A stretch of 64,000 nt of DNA from an uncultured Caulobacter sp. Its GTDB lineage: Bacteria > Pseudomonadota > Alphaproteobacteria > Caulobacterales > Caulobacteraceae. Under the pieces are notes generated by a model, which did no database searches, had not been told where the DNA came from, and saw nothing but the letters and a program-made list of their open reading frames with translations. Below, one piece after another: positions 7,504 through 16,630 of this stretch. A program made the translations under genes and the position numbers. Location: contig CAJYMH010000031.1 of NCBI GenBank assembly GCA_913776195.1, forward strand, positions 186,001 to 250,000, written 5' to 3'. Every line of letters starts with the position of its first letter. Position 1 is the stretch's first letter.

Positions 7504-9294
7504 TTGGACCACGGGGTCGCGGCGGAGAACTACAAGGATCTGGTGCTGTTCCTGGCGACGGCGGGCGTTGTCGTTCCTCTATTTCGGCGCTGGCGGATCA
7601 ATCCGATCCTCGGCTTCCTTTGTGCGGGTGTCGTGCTTGGCCCCTTCGGCTTGGGCTCGCTCGGCGAACGGGCGCCCTGGCTATCCTACTTCACCATAGG
7701 CAATCCGGCGGACGTGGCCCAACTGGCCGAGTTCGGTGTCGTCTTCCTGCTGTTCATGATCGGCCTGGAGCTGTCGTGGGAGCGCCTGCGGCTCATGCGG
7801 CGGCTGGTGTTCGGGCTTGGCGGTCTGCAGGTAAGTTTCTGTATTCTCGTGATCGCCTCGGCGGCCTGGCTGCTGGGGCAGCCCGTAGCGGCCGCCTGCG
7901 CCATAGGCGCCGCCCTGGCCCTATCGTCCACGGCCATCGTCATGCCGATCCTGGCCGATCAGAAGCGCCAGCATAGTCCAGCCGGTCGGGCCACTTTCTC
8001 CGTTCTGCTGTTTCAGGACCTCGCCGTCGCGCCGATCCTGATCACCATCGCGATCCTCGGAGGACGCGGCGAAGCGCTTTCGCCGGCCATGTTGCTGGCC
8101 GCTGCGCCGGCGGTGATCGGTGTCGGCGCCATCGTTCTTGCAGGGCGACTTCTGCTTCGCCCGATGATGCGGTCGGTGGCCAAGGCCAAGAGCGACGAGA
8201 TGTTCATGGCCGCCTCGCTGCTGATCGTCATCGGCGCGGGCCTGATCAGCGCCTTGGCTGGCCTATCCATGGCTCTGGGCGCCTTCGTGGCGGGCCTGCT
8301 TCTGGCTGAGACTGAGTATCGTCACGAGGTCGAGGTGAAGATCGAGCCCTTCAAGGGGTTGCTGCTGGGCTTGTTCTTCGTCTCCATCGGTATTGGGCTG
8401 GACCTCTCCCTGCTGGCTCAAAGTCCGGCGCCCATCATCGGCATGGCCTTCGGAATGGTCGGGTTGAACGCCAGCGTGGTGTTCGTCCTGGGCCGCATCT
8501 TCAAGCTCAGCTGGGAATCCGCAGCTCAAGCGGCCCTGCTTCTGGCCGGCGGCGGTGAATTCGCCTTCGTCATCTTGGGGTCCGCCATGCAGGAAGGCCT
8601 TGTCGCCCAGGGCGCGGGTCAGATGATCCTGGTGGCTTCCACCCTGTCTATGTTCTCAATTCCTTTTCTGGCCGCGTTGGCGAGCAAGGTGGCGGGTACG
8701 CCGCGCAGCGGCCGGACCGCCGCTTCGCCTCCGCCCACCGCCGGCGTGCCGGATCCTGAGGAAGCGCCGTCCGTCCTGGTGGTCGGCTATGGCCGAGTTG
8801 GGCGGCTGGTTGGGGAGATGCTGACCCGGCACGATATCGCCTGGATCGCCGCCGACCGTGATCCGCGTCTGGTTGAGGCGGGGCGCCGATCCGCAGGGAA
8901 GGTCTATTTCGGCGACGCCTCACGACCGGACTTTCTGCGCCGATGCGGGCTCGACAATGCTCGAGCCTTGGTCGTGACCATGGACAATCCCGACGGAACC
9001 GAGGCGGTGGTGGGGGCCGCGCGCGACCTGAGGCCTGACCTGCCTATCGTCGCCCGCGCCAAGGACGCCCGCCACGCCGCGCGGCTCTATGAGCTCGGCG
9101 TCACCGACGCCGTGCCAGAGACCATCGAGGCAAGCCTTCAACTGTCGGAGACGGTCCTGGTGGACATCGGCGTGCCCATGGGCCTCGTCATCGCCTCGAT
9201 CCACGAGCGCCGGGACGAGTTCCGCAAGGAGTTGAATCATCCCGAGGCGCTTGGCGGGCGTACGCGCCGCTACCGACAAACCACCCGAAGGTGA
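7504..9294 (+). CDS. CPA2 cation:proton antiporter with C-terminal RCK domain (KefB/KefC-like)
   Basis: 596 residues. N-terminal Na+/H+-exchanger domain of about 12 helices (LVLFLATAGVVVPLFRRW, GVVFLLFMIGLELSWERL, ALALSSTAIVMPIL) followed from about residue 415 by a TrkA-N domain (PSVLVVGYGRVGRLVGEML; YFGDASRPDFLRRCGLDNA). The start is a TTG after a purine-rich GAGGGCGGGCGG stretch. It is not a close copy of the antiporter on the other side of the HTH gene (different N-terminus and linker), so the pair is probably not a recent duplication. Likely role is nucleotide-gated K+ or Na+ efflux at the inner membrane. Confidence 0.88.
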   Translation: MDHGVAAENYKDLVLFLATAGVVVPLFRRWRINPILGFLCAGVVLGPFGLGSLGERAPWLSYFTIGNPADVAQLAEFGVVFLLFMIGLELSWERLRLMRRLVFGLGGLQVSFCILVIASAAWLLGQPVAAACAIGAALALSSTAIVMPILADQKRQHSPAGRATFSVLLFQDLAVAPILITIAILGGRGEALSPAMLLAAAPAVIGVGAIVLAGRLLLRPMMRSVAKAKSDEMFMAASLLIVIGAGLISALAGLSMALGAFVAGLLLAETEYRHEVEVKIEPFKGLLLGLFFVSIGIGLDLSLLAQSPAPIIGMAFGMVGLNASVVFVLGRIFKLSWESAAQAALLLAGGGEFAFVILGSAMQEGLVAQGAGQMILVASTLSMFSIPFLAALASKVAGTPRSGRTAASPPPTAGVPDPEEAPSVLVVGYGRVGRLVGEMLTRHDIAWIAADRDPRLVEAGRRSAGKVYFGDASRPDFLRRCGLDNARALVVTMDNPDGTEAVVGAARDLRPDLPIVARAKDARHAARLYELGVTDAVPETIEASLQLSETVLVDIGVPMGLVIASIHERRDEFRKELNHPEALGGRTRRYRQTTRR

Positions 9295-9846
9295 CGCGTC
9301 CGCGCCGCTCGACGGAAGAAAAATGTCGATTTCCAGACAAACAATCGGAACCATTGCGCTGTGCGAGCATTTCGCCGGTCGTAAGGGGCGCTCCGCAACA
9401 CGCGGGGCCTGGGAGCACCATGGTTCGATCGCGAGGTCATTTCGTCCTAAAAGGACGTCACGACAGCCTTGCTGGCGGCTTCGCCGCAGGCGATGGCCGC
9501 GGCGCGTGGTCCCTGCGTCCCTTTGTCAAATTCTCCAATAATGGCGGACCCAAGCTTCAGGGACTCGGCGAAGATCGACCGGCGTTCGATGGAGCTCCGC
9601 AGGTTTTCAGGTCTCGTCGCCGCGCGCCAGGCGCGGCGTTGAGGTCTGGGCGTGTCGTTCGGACCAAAGGTCCGCATAAGATCGCGGTCGAACGAAATGC
9701 CGATTATTTGTAGTTTCCTGGCGTGTGCTCGCGGACTGGGAAAAGACAAAGGTGTTGCTTCGTCGACACTTTCGTCACCTGACCGCACTGATATAACAAG
9801 TCCGGCTGTTCCGAACTGGAGCAGTGGGCAAGAGAGGGCTCTTGAA
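9295..9846. other. 552-bp gap before ompA: long leader/promoter region
   Basis: Between the antiporter stop and ompA there is no well supported plus-strand gene. The last ~150 bases are relatively AT-rich (tgccgattatttgtag, gatataacaagtccgg) and probably hold the ompA promoter. ompA is preceded by GAGAGGG eight bases before its ATG. A possible small minus-strand frame (9447-9677) is listed separately. Confidence 0.5.
9447..9677 (-). CDS. Doubtful small hypothetical protein
   Basis: A 76-codon minus-strand frame from ATG 9677. The C-terminal half (SIFAESLKLGSAIIGEFDK, then GPRAAAIACGEAASKAVV) reads like a natural amphipathic sequence and uses GC-ending codons in about two thirds of positions, whereas the N-terminal half is proline/arginine rich and looks non-coding. 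No clear ribosome binding site was found. The true start, if any, may lie further in. No family recognised. Confidence 0.25.
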   Translation of the reverse strand: MRTFGPNDTPRPQRRAWRAATRPENLRSSIERRSIFAESLKLGSAIIGEFDKGTQGPRAAAIACGEAASKAVVTSF

Positions 9847-11019
9847 ATGAAACTGAAACTCCTGGCGGGAGCCGCTTTCGCCGCGGTCGTCGCCGCGACG
9901 GGCGCTTCGGCGGCCGAACCGGGTTGGTACGGCGCCGTTGATCTCGGCTATCACTGGCAAAAGCCGCTGCGTGCTGACGGCAGCGCCAACAACACCGATG
10001 GCGCTCCCTACCGCTACGATTTCGACACCGATGCTGACTGGGCTGGTTTCGCCCGTCTCGGCTATCGCGTGGCTCCGAACTGGCGCGTGGAACTGGAAGG
10101 CGGCTATCGCACCGGCGGCATCGACACGATCCGCGGCCGCGCTGACCGTCCGCAACCGATCGCTCTGTGCTCCGTCGGCGTCGGCGGCACCACGGGCTAT
10201 GCCTGCCCGGCTCCCGATGGCGACATCGACAGCTGGACCCTGATGGGGAACGTCCTCTACGACTTCTTCCCGGATTCGGCCTTCAACGTGTTCGTGGGCG
10301 CCGGTATCGGCGTGAACCGCGTCGACGTGAACGTCACCGGCCAGTTCAACACCGTTCCGGGCACCACCCTGACGATCGACGACGCCGACACGACCTTCGC
10401 CTACCAAGGCATCGCGGGCGTGTCGTGGGCCGCTACGGAAAAGCTCAACGTCGACCTGACCTACCGCTACCTGGGCGGTTCGGACGTGGACTTCGTCTCG
10501 ACCTCGTCGGGCGTTCCGGCTCCGGGCACCTTCTCGGGCGAGTATGAAGATCAGTCGGTGACCATCGGCCTGCGCTATTCCTTCGCTTCGCCGCCCCCGC
10601 CCCCGCCGCCCCCGCCGCCGCCCCCGCCGCCCCCGCCGCCTCCCCCGCCGCCTCCGCCGCCGCCGCCTCCGCCGGCTGCTCCGGAAGCCAAGGAGTTCAT
10701 CGTCTACTTCCCGTTCGATCAGTACGTCCTGACGCCGGAAGCCCAGACGGTGGTCCAAGAGGCCGCTCAGTACGCGACTTCGGGCAATGCGACGAAGGTC
10801 GTGGTCGTCGGTCACACCGACACCTCGGGTTCGGACGCCTATAACGCTCGCCTGTCTGAGCGTCGTGGTAAGGCCGTCGCCGACGCCCTGGTGGGCCTGG
10901 GCGTGGGTCAGTCCACCCTGTCCGTCGACTGGAAGGGCGAAACGGCTCCGGCCGTCGCCACCGGCGACGGTGTGAAGGAACCGCTGAACCGTCGTTCGAC
11001 CATCTCGATCAACTTCTGA
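9847..11019 (+). CDS. ompA: OmpA-family outer membrane protein with long polyproline linker
   Basis: 390 residues. Signal peptide MKLKLLAGAAFAAVVAATGASA, then an 8-strand-type beta-barrel (about 23-245; GWYGAVDLGYHW, RLGYRVAPNWRVELEGGYR, ending YSFAS). A run of 28 prolines (residues 249-276) links it to a C-terminal OmpA peptidoglycan-binding domain (EFIVYFPFDQYVLTPEA, VVVVGHTDTSGSDAYNARLS, RRGKAV) ending in Phe. The barrel anchors in the outer membrane and the C-terminal domain binds diaminopimelate in the cell wall. The proline run may span part of the periplasm. The start is fixed by the signal peptide and GAGAGGG; an upstream in-frame extension is leader sequence. A strong terminator follows. 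Confidence 0.93.
   Translation: MKLKLLAGAAFAAVVAATGASAAEPGWYGAVDLGYHWQKPLRADGSANNTDGAPYRYDFDTDADWAGFARLGYRVAPNWRVELEGGYRTGGIDTIRGRADRPQPIALCSVGVGGTTGYACPAPDGDIDSWTLMGNVLYDFFPDSAFNVFVGAGIGVNRVDVNVTGQFNTVPGTTLTIDDADTTFAYQGIAGVSWAATEKLNVDLTYRYLGGSDVDFVSTSSGVPAPGTFSGEYEDQSVTIGLRYSFASPPPPPPPPPPPPPPPPPPPPPPPPPPPPAAPEAKEFIVYFPFDQYVLTPEAQTVVQEAAQYATSGNATKVVVVGHTDTSGSDAYNARLSERRGKAVADALVGLGVGQSTLSVDWKGETAPAVATGDGVKEPLNRRSTISINF
10591..10674 (+). repeat. Polyproline codon tract in ompA
   Basis: 84 bp encoding 28 consecutive Pro codons, a mixture of CCG, CCC and CCT. The imperfect, repeating CCGCCC-type units make slippage and length variation likely. Translation through such a run normally needs EF-P. 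Confidence 0.95.
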
Positions 11020-11052
11020 TCGGATCCGAACGCCGTAAGGCAGATCTAGCGG

Positions 11053-11079
11053 GAGCCCGGCCGAAAGGCCGGGCTCTTT
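11053..11079 (+). terminator. Rho-independent terminator after ompA
   Basis: Perfect 10-bp stem GAGCCCGGCC / GGCCGGGCTC with a GAAA loop, followed by TTT, 33 bp after the ompA stop. Confidence 0.85.
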
Positions 11080-11127
11080 GCTTGTGGGCCTAGCTTGCCC
11101 AGCCGCCGGAGTCGACAGGCCTAAAAA

Positions 11128-11598
11128 TCAGCCAGCAGACTCGCGCACCGTCTCCATCGCCACGAAGGTCGATGTGCTGGCCACATGTGGCAGGGTCGAA
11201 ATCTTCTCCCCGAGAACGGACCTGTACCGGCGGATGTCGGGCGTGCGGACCTTCAGCAGGTAGTCGAAGCTGCTGGCGATCATGTGGCACTCCTCCACCT
11301 CGGGAATTTGCCGGACCGCGTTGTTGAAATCCTTCAGGGCCTGCTCGCGGGTGTCCGACAGCTTCACCTCGGTGAAGGCCACGTGGTCTAGGCCGACGCG
11401 CGCGGGATCCACGATCGCCCGAAAGCCCACGATTACGCCGCTCTCGACGAGCCGCTTGACGCGCTGCTGGCAGGGCGTCTTCGAAAGGCCGACCTTCTCG
11501 GCCAGTTCGGTGAACGTCATTCGCCCGTCACGGCGCAGGTTGGCGAGGATCTTGCGATCGAACTCGTCCAAATCGACTTTTGAGGGCAATGCTTTCAT
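11128..11598 (-). CDS. putR: Lrp/AsnC-family regulator, PutR type
   Basis: 156 residues. N-terminal winged HTH (LDEFDRKILANLRRDGR, MTFTELAEKVGLSKTPCQQR) and a C-terminal RAM/AsnC ligand-binding domain (VEECHMIASSFDYLLKVRT). It diverges from putA with a 99-bp gap. In alphaproteobacteria PutR of this family activates putA in response to proline, and PutA proteins from this group lack the ribbon-helix-helix repressor domain found in enteric PutA, consistent with what is seen here. The ATG at 11598 is the first good start. Confidence 0.87.
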   Translation of the reverse strand: MKALPSKVDLDEFDRKILANLRRDGRMTFTELAEKVGLSKTPCQQRVKRLVESGVIVGFRAIVDPARVGLDHVAFTEVKLSDTREQALKDFNNAVRQIPEVEECHMIASSFDYLLKVRTPDIRRYRSVLGEKISTLPHVASTSTFVAMETVRESAG

Positions 11599-11697
11599 GA
11601 AATCTGGCTAATCTTGCGCGACATAAAAGTCAAAATTTGCAGATATCCATCGATCTGAAGGGAAAACGCCTGCGCGCGAACGCGTAAATTCTCGACC

Positions 11698-14600
11698 ATG
11701 AACACGCCGAGTCCCTTCGCCAACTTCGCCCCGTCCGTGCGCGTACCGTCGCCGTCCCGCCGGGCCATTACCGCCGCCTATCGGCGACCCGAGCCGGAGT
11801 GCCTGGCGCCTCTGCTCGCGGCGGCGACCGTTCCCGCCGAGCAGCAGGCGGCGATCCGGACGACGGCAGGCAAGCTGATCAAGGCGCTGCGCGAAAAGCG
11901 TACCGGCGACGGGGTCGAGGGCCTGGTTCAGGAGTTCTCGCTGTCGAGCCAGGAAGGCGTGGCGCTGATGTGCCTGGCCGAGGCCCTGCTGCGCATTCCC
12001 GACGACGCGACCCGCGACGCCCTGATCCGCGACAAGATCGCGACCGGTGATTGGAAGTCCCACATCGGCGGCGGGCGTTCGTTGTTCGTCAACGCCGCCA
12101 CCTGGGGTCTGGTGGTGACCGGCAAGCTGCTCGACAGCGTCAACGATCGCGGCCTCGCCGCCGCCCTGACGCGTCTGATCGCGCGGACGGGCGAGCCGGT
12201 GATCCGCCGCGCGGTTGATCTGGCGATGCGAATGATGGGCGAGCAGTTCGTCACCGGCGAGACGATCAACGAGGCGCTCAAGCGCTCGCGCGCGATGGAG
12301 GCCAAGGGCTTCACCTACAGTTACGACATGCTGGGCGAAGCAGCGACGACGGCGCAGGACGCGGCGCGCTACTTCAATGACTACGAGAACGCCATCCACG
12401 CCATCGGAAAGGCCTCGCGAGGGCGCGGGATTTACGAAGGCCCGGGCATCTCGATCAAGCTGTCGGCCCTGCATCCGCGCTACTCGCGCGCCCAGGCCGA
12501 TCGCGTGATGAATGAGCTGCTGCCCAAGGTCCGATCCCTGGCCGCGACGGCCAAGTCCTATGGCATCGGCTTCAACATCGACGCGGAGGAAGCCGACCGC
12601 CTGGAGCTGTCGCTTGATCTGCTCGAAAGCCTGGCCCTCGACCCGGGCCTCGCCGACTGGAACGGCCTGGGCTTTGTGGTCCAGGCCTATGGCAAGCGCT
12701 GCCCGTTCGTGATCGACTGGATCATCGAACTGGCGCGCCGCGCGGGCCGCCGGATCATGGTGCGGTTGGTCAAGGGCGCCTATTGGGACGCCGAGATCAA
12801 GCGCGCCCAGGTCGACGGCCTCGCCGATTTCCCGGTCTACACCCGCAAGGTTCACACTGACGTCGCCTACATCGCCTGCGCCCGCAAGTTGCTGGCGGCG
12901 ACGGACGCCGTCTTCCCACAGTTCGCCACGCACAACGCCCAGACGGTTGCGACGATCTACAATCTGGCCGGGCCCGACTTCGAGGTCGGCCGTTACGAGT
13001 TCCAGTGCCTGCACGGCATGGGCGAAGGCCTTTATGAAGATGTCGTCGGCGCTGAAGGCCTGGCGCGACCCTGCCGGATCTACGCTCCCGTCGGCACGCA
13101 CGAGACGCTGCTGGCCTATCTGGTGCGGCGTCTGCTCGAGAACGGCGCCAACTCTTCGTTCGTGAACCGAATCGGCGATCCGACTGTCTCCATCGACGAG
13201 CTGACGATCGACCCGGTCGCTCAGGTTCTCCAATCGGCGCAGCCCGGCCGCGGCCACGACCAGATCGCCGCGCCCGCTCAGCTCTATCCCAACCGCCTGA
13301 ACTCCGCCGGGCTGGACCTGAGCAACGAGGACACGCTGGCTGATCTGGGCCAGACGCTGGTGCAAAGCGCGGCCATGGACTGGACCGCCGGCGACGCCGG
13401 CGAGATGCGTACGGTCCTCAATCCCGCCGATCATCGCGATGTGGTGGGCGAGGTGCGGGAGGTCTCCGCCGAGCAGGCCGCTGCGGCGGTCGTCCGCGCC
13501 TCGCAGTCCAAGTGGAGCGAGACGTCCCTGGAAGACCGCGCCGCGATCCTGGAGCGCGCCGCCGACGCCATGCAAGATCGCATGCCGCTGCTGCTAGGCG
13601 TTCTGGTGCGTGAGGCCGGCAAGTCGCTGCCGAACGCCATCGCCGAAGTGCGTGAGGCGATCGACTTCCTTCGCTACTACGCCGAGCGCGCTCGCGAGAC
13701 GTTCGGCGCGTCACAGGCTCCGCTGGGGCCTGTGGTCTGCATCAGCCCCTGGAACTTCCCGTTGGCGATCTTCGCGGGCCAGGTCGCAGCCGCTCTTGTC
13801 GCGGGCAACCCGGTGCTGGCCAAGCCGGCGGAAGAGACGCCGCTGGTGGCCGCCGAGGCTGTGCGCCTTCTGCATGAAGCCGGCGTACCGCGCGACGCCC
13901 TACAGTTGGTGTGCGGCGCGGGCGATGTTGGCGCAGCCCTGGTCGCCGCGCCCCAGACGGCGGCGGTGATGTTCACCGGCTCCACCGAGGTCGCGCGGCT
14001 GATCCAAAAGCAGCTGGCGCATCGGCTCTCGACAGCGGGCAAACCCATTCCCCTGATCGCCGAAACCGGCGGTCAGAATGCGATGATCGTCGATTCCTCG
14101 GCGCTCGCCGAGCAGGTGGTGGCCGACGTGATCGCTTCGGCCTTCGACAGCGCGGGCCAGCGCTGTTCGGCGCTGCGCGTCCTTTGTCTGCAAGACGAGA
14201 TCGCCGACCGGACGCTCAAGATGCTGAAGGGGGCGCTTGCGGAGCTGCGGATCGGCTCCACCGACCGTCTTTGCGTCGATATCGGCCCCGTCATCACGGC
14301 GGAAGCGAAAGCCAACATCGAACGCCATATCGATGCGATGCGGGCCAAGGGCCGCGCGGTCGAACAACTGGACATGCCGGCCGAGACGGCTCTGGGCACG
14401 TTCGTCCCGCCGACGATCATCGAGCTCGACAGCATCGCCGATCTGGAACGCGAGGTGTTCGGTCCGGTGCTGCACGTGATCCGCTACAAGCGCGCCGACC
14501 TCGACGGGCTTATCGATGCGATCAACGCTACGGGCTACGGCCTGACCTTCGGCGTGCACACACGGCTCGACACCATGATCGAGCACGTGACCGACCGCAT

Positions 14601-15309
14601 CAAGGCAGGCAACCTCTACGTTAACCGCAACGTCATCGGCGCGATCGTCGGCGTGCAACCGTTCGGCGGGCGTGGCCTGTCCGGCACGGGGCCCAAGGCG
14701 GGCGGCCCGCTCTATCTTGGCCGTCTGGTCCAGGCTCCGCCGCAGTCGGCAGTCGAGCCTTCTGCAACCCCGGACGCCGCGCTGCAGGCTTTCGCGAGCT
14801 GGCTGGAGACCAAGGGCGAAGCGCAGGCCGCGCAACTGGCAAGGGAGTATGGCGCGCATTCAGCGTTGGGCCAGATGATCGAACTGCCTGGGCCGGTCGG
14901 CGAGCGCAACCTCTACGCGCTGCACGCACGGGGCCGGATCCAGCTGCGACCGCAGACCGAGCATGGCCTCTATCAGCAGATCGCCGCAGTGCTGGCTTCA
15001 GGTTGCGTGGCGCAAGTGGAGGGCATGGCTCTTCCTGCTGGCCTGCCAAAGATCGTTGTCGATCGTCTGACGGCGGCGACCGACGCTCCGTTGGCCGGTG
15101 TGCTCGTCGAGGGCGTAGGCGAGGTCGTCACGACCGCCGCCTTGGCCATGGCCGAACGGCCGGGGGCCATCGTGTCAGTCCACGCCGCTTCGCCGCAGGC
15201 GTGCCGTGACGGGCGCGCCTACTCTCTGGACTGGCTGTTGGAGGAAGTCTCGACCTCGATCAACACCACCGCCGCCGGCGGCAACGCCAGCCTTATGGCC
15301 TTGGGATAA
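11698..15309 (+). CDS. putA: Bifunctional proline dehydrogenase / delta-1-pyrroline-5-carboxylate dehydrogenase
   Basis: 1203 residues. After an N-terminal helical arm comes the FAD-dependent proline dehydrogenase barrel (about 180-480; GPGISIKLSALHPRYSRA, RRIMVRLVKGAYWDAEIKR, EFQCLHGMGEGLYEDV). The NAD-dependent aldehyde dehydrogenase domain follows (about 560-1010; PLGPVVCISPWNFPLAIF, VMFTGSTEVAR, LIAETGGQNAMIV with the Glu, AGQRCSALR with the catalytic Cys). The last ~180 residues resemble the degenerate C-terminal domain of longer PutA types. It converts proline to glutamate in two steps with substrate channelling. There is no N-terminal DNA-binding domain, in line with the divergent putR. 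The second Lrp-type gene is convergent 48 bp downstream. Confidence 0.96.
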   Translation: MNTPSPFANFAPSVRVPSPSRRAITAAYRRPEPECLAPLLAAATVPAEQQAAIRTTAGKLIKALREKRTGDGVEGLVQEFSLSSQEGVALMCLAEALLRIPDDATRDALIRDKIATGDWKSHIGGGRSLFVNAATWGLVVTGKLLDSVNDRGLAAALTRLIARTGEPVIRRAVDLAMRMMGEQFVTGETINEALKRSRAMEAKGFTYSYDMLGEAATTAQDAARYFNDYENAIHAIGKASRGRGIYEGPGISIKLSALHPRYSRAQADRVMNELLPKVRSLAATAKSYGIGFNIDAEEADRLELSLDLLESLALDPGLADWNGLGFVVQAYGKRCPFVIDWIIELARRAGRRIMVRLVKGAYWDAEIKRAQVDGLADFPVYTRKVHTDVAYIACARKLLAATDAVFPQFATHNAQTVATIYNLAGPDFEVGRYEFQCLHGMGEGLYEDVVGAEGLARPCRIYAPVGTHETLLAYLVRRLLENGANSSFVNRIGDPTVSIDELTIDPVAQVLQSAQPGRGHDQIAAPAQLYPNRLNSAGLDLSNEDTLADLGQTLVQSAAMDWTAGDAGEMRTVLNPADHRDVVGEVREVSAEQAAAAVVRASQSKWSETSLEDRAAILERAADAMQDRMPLLLGVLVREAGKSLPNAIAEVREAIDFLRYYAERARETFGASQAPLGPVVCISPWNFPLAIFAGQVAAALVAGNPVLAKPAEETPLVAAEAVRLLHEAGVPRDALQLVCGAGDVGAALVAAPQTAAVMFTGSTEVARLIQKQLAHRLSTAGKPIPLIAETGGQNAMIVDSSALAEQVVADVIASAFDSAGQRCSALRVLCLQDEIADRTLKMLKGALAELRIGSTDRLCVDIGPVITAEAKANIERHIDAMRAKGRAVEQLDMPAETALGTFVPPTIIELDSIADLEREVFGPVLHVIRYKRADLDGLIDAINATGYGLTFGVHTRLDTMIEHVTDRIKAGNLYVNRNVIGAIVGVQPFGGRGLSGTGPKAGGPLYLGRLVQAPPQSAVEPSATPDAALQAFASWLETKGEAQAAQLAREYGAHSALGQMIELPGPVGERNLYALHARGRIQLRPQTEHGLYQQIAAVLASGCVAQVEGMALPAGLPKIVVDRLTAATDAPLAGVLVEGVGEVVTTAALAMAERPGAIVSVHAASPQACRDGRAYSLDWLLEEVSTSINTTAAGGNASLMALG

Positions 15310-15357
15310 GACGCTGGGCGATCGGTCTGACTGGGCCGGATCGATCGCCTCCAGCCT

Positions 15358-15831
15358 CTAGATCGGCAGGCGTCCGTCGCTTTTCACTTCTTCGAGGACG
15401 GCGTAGGTGCGGGTCTCTCGCACGCCGGGCATCTGCACCAGGGTGTCGCCTAGGAAGGCGCGGTAGGCTTCCATGTCCTTCACGCGCGCCTTGATGAGGT
15501 AGTCGAATCCTCCGGCCACCATGTGGCACTCCAGGATGTCCGGGGCGCGGCGCGCGGCTGCGGCGAAGGCCTCGAAGATGTCGCCGGTCGTGCGATCCAG
15601 CACCACCTCCACGAAGATTAGCAGACCCCGTTCAACCTTAGTCGGATCCAGCACCGCCGTGTAACCGGTGATGTAGCCTGCATCACGCAGGCGCCGGACC
15701 CGCTCCAGGCAGGCGGCGGGGCTCAAATGGCAGACCCGCGCCAGTTCCTGGTTGGTGATGCGGCCGTCGGCCTGCAAAGTGCGCATCAGCCGGCGATCGG
15801 TGTCGTCAGGGGTGAAGGGTCTTCGATCCAT
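15358..15831 (-). CDS. Lrp/AsnC-family transcription regulator
   Basis: 157 residues from ATG 15831. N-terminal HTH (DDTDRRLMRTLQADGRITNQ, ELARVCHLSPAACLERVRRL) and C-terminal RAM domain (ILECHMVAGGFDYLIKARVK). It resembles the PutR upstream of putA but is a distinct member, convergent with putA. Lrp/AsnC proteins sense amino acids; ligand and targets are unknown here. Bases 15832-16052 upstream hold no gene and presumably its promoter. A longer reading frame further upstream lacks coding character. Confidence 0.85.
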   Translation of the reverse strand: MDRRPFTPDDTDRRLMRTLQADGRITNQELARVCHLSPAACLERVRRLRDAGYITGYTAVLDPTKVERGLLIFVEVVLDRTTGDIFEAFAAAARRAPDILECHMVAGGFDYLIKARVKDMEAYRAFLGDTLVQMPGVRETRTYAVLEEVKSDGRLPI

Positions 15832-16052
15832 GGCATCCGCCCCGTATAATATTCTGGCTAACGCCTGATCGAAGATCGCACATCTCGCCAAGGGTTGGAT
15901 ATGTCGAAGCAACTTCGATTTCGAAGGCCCGACGCCAAGGTGGATGGCCCCGATTCTCTGAAGTATCGCGACGAGGCTGAGGCGCTGCGGTGTGGAGCCC
16001 GCGGTCAGCGTCAACATCACCGCCAGGGCGGCGACCCGAGCCTGCTGAACCT

Positions 16053-16616
16053 CTAGCCGGCGATCAGCACCCACAAGCCTACCGCGGCGAAGCAGGCCGC
16101 TGCGGCGTAGCGTATCGCCTTGAGGGGCAGCTTGGTCGCCGCGGCTTCGCCGATCAGCACCGCCGGCACATTTGCGATCATCATGCCGAGGGTGGTTCCC
16201 GCGGTGACGAGCGCGATGTTCTCGAACCGTGCGCCCAGGGCGGCGGTGGCGACCTGGGTCTTGTCGCCCATCTCCACGAAGAAGAAGGCTATGGCGGTGG
16301 CCAGGAACACCGAGCCCCCCCCGCGCATCCTGGGCGCGTCGTCCTCTTCAAGCTTGTCGGGGATCAGCGCCCAGGCGGCGAAGGCCAGGAAGGTCGCGCC
16401 TAGGATCCAGCGCATCCACGGCCCCTGTAGGAACTGACCAGCCACCGCGCCGATGCCCGCCGCCATGGCGTGGTTCAGCAGGGTCGCGACTAGGATGCCG
16501 GCGATGATGGGAACGGGCTTGCGGAACCGGCTGGCTAGGACCAGGGCCAGCAACTGGGTCTTGTCGCCGATTTCAGCGATGGCCACGAGACCCGTGGAGA
16601 CGAGGAAGGCTTCCAT
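16053..16616 (-). CDS. TMEM165/GDT1 (UPF0016) family cation transporter, probably Mn2+ export
   Basis: 187 residues, six predicted helices arranged as two repeats. Each repeat carries the family signature: AIAEIGDKTQLLALVLASRF near the N-terminus and FFVEMGDKTQVATAALGARF in the second half (ExGDKT motifs). Family members exchange Ca2+ or Mn2+ for H+, and bacterial ones such as MneA export Mn2+. That fits the yybP-ykoY riboswitch found just upstream on the same strand. No strong Shine-Dalgarno precedes the ATG, which sits 14 bases after a long hairpin. Confidence 0.92.
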   Translation of the reverse strand: MEAFLVSTGLVAIAEIGDKTQLLALVLASRFRKPVPIIAGILVATLLNHAMAAGIGAVAGQFLQGPWMRWILGATFLAFAAWALIPDKLEEDDAPRMRGGGSVFLATAIAFFFVEMGDKTQVATAALGARFENIALVTAGTTLGMMIANVPAVLIGEAAATKLPLKAIRYAAAACFAAVGLWVLIAG

Positions 16617-16630
16617 GAATTAGGTGTCCG

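Noticed and set aside
9295-9713. Plus-strand frames in the ompA leader
   Set aside because: Two overlapping frames of similar length with rare-codon-rich Arg/Trp sequence, no recognised product, no good start context.
10591-10674. Repeat array possibly CRISPR or VNTR
   Set aside because: There are no unique spacers or constant repeat units; it is an in-frame proline codon run.
11608-13575. A 655-codon open frame antisense to putA
   Set aside because: Same GC-driven shadow effect; it covers the conserved proline dehydrogenase domain of putA and has no family features.
15832-16074. N-terminal extension of the second Lrp-type regulator
   Set aside because: The extra ~80 residues do not match the compact Lrp/AsnC family length, and the HTH begins right after ATG 15831.
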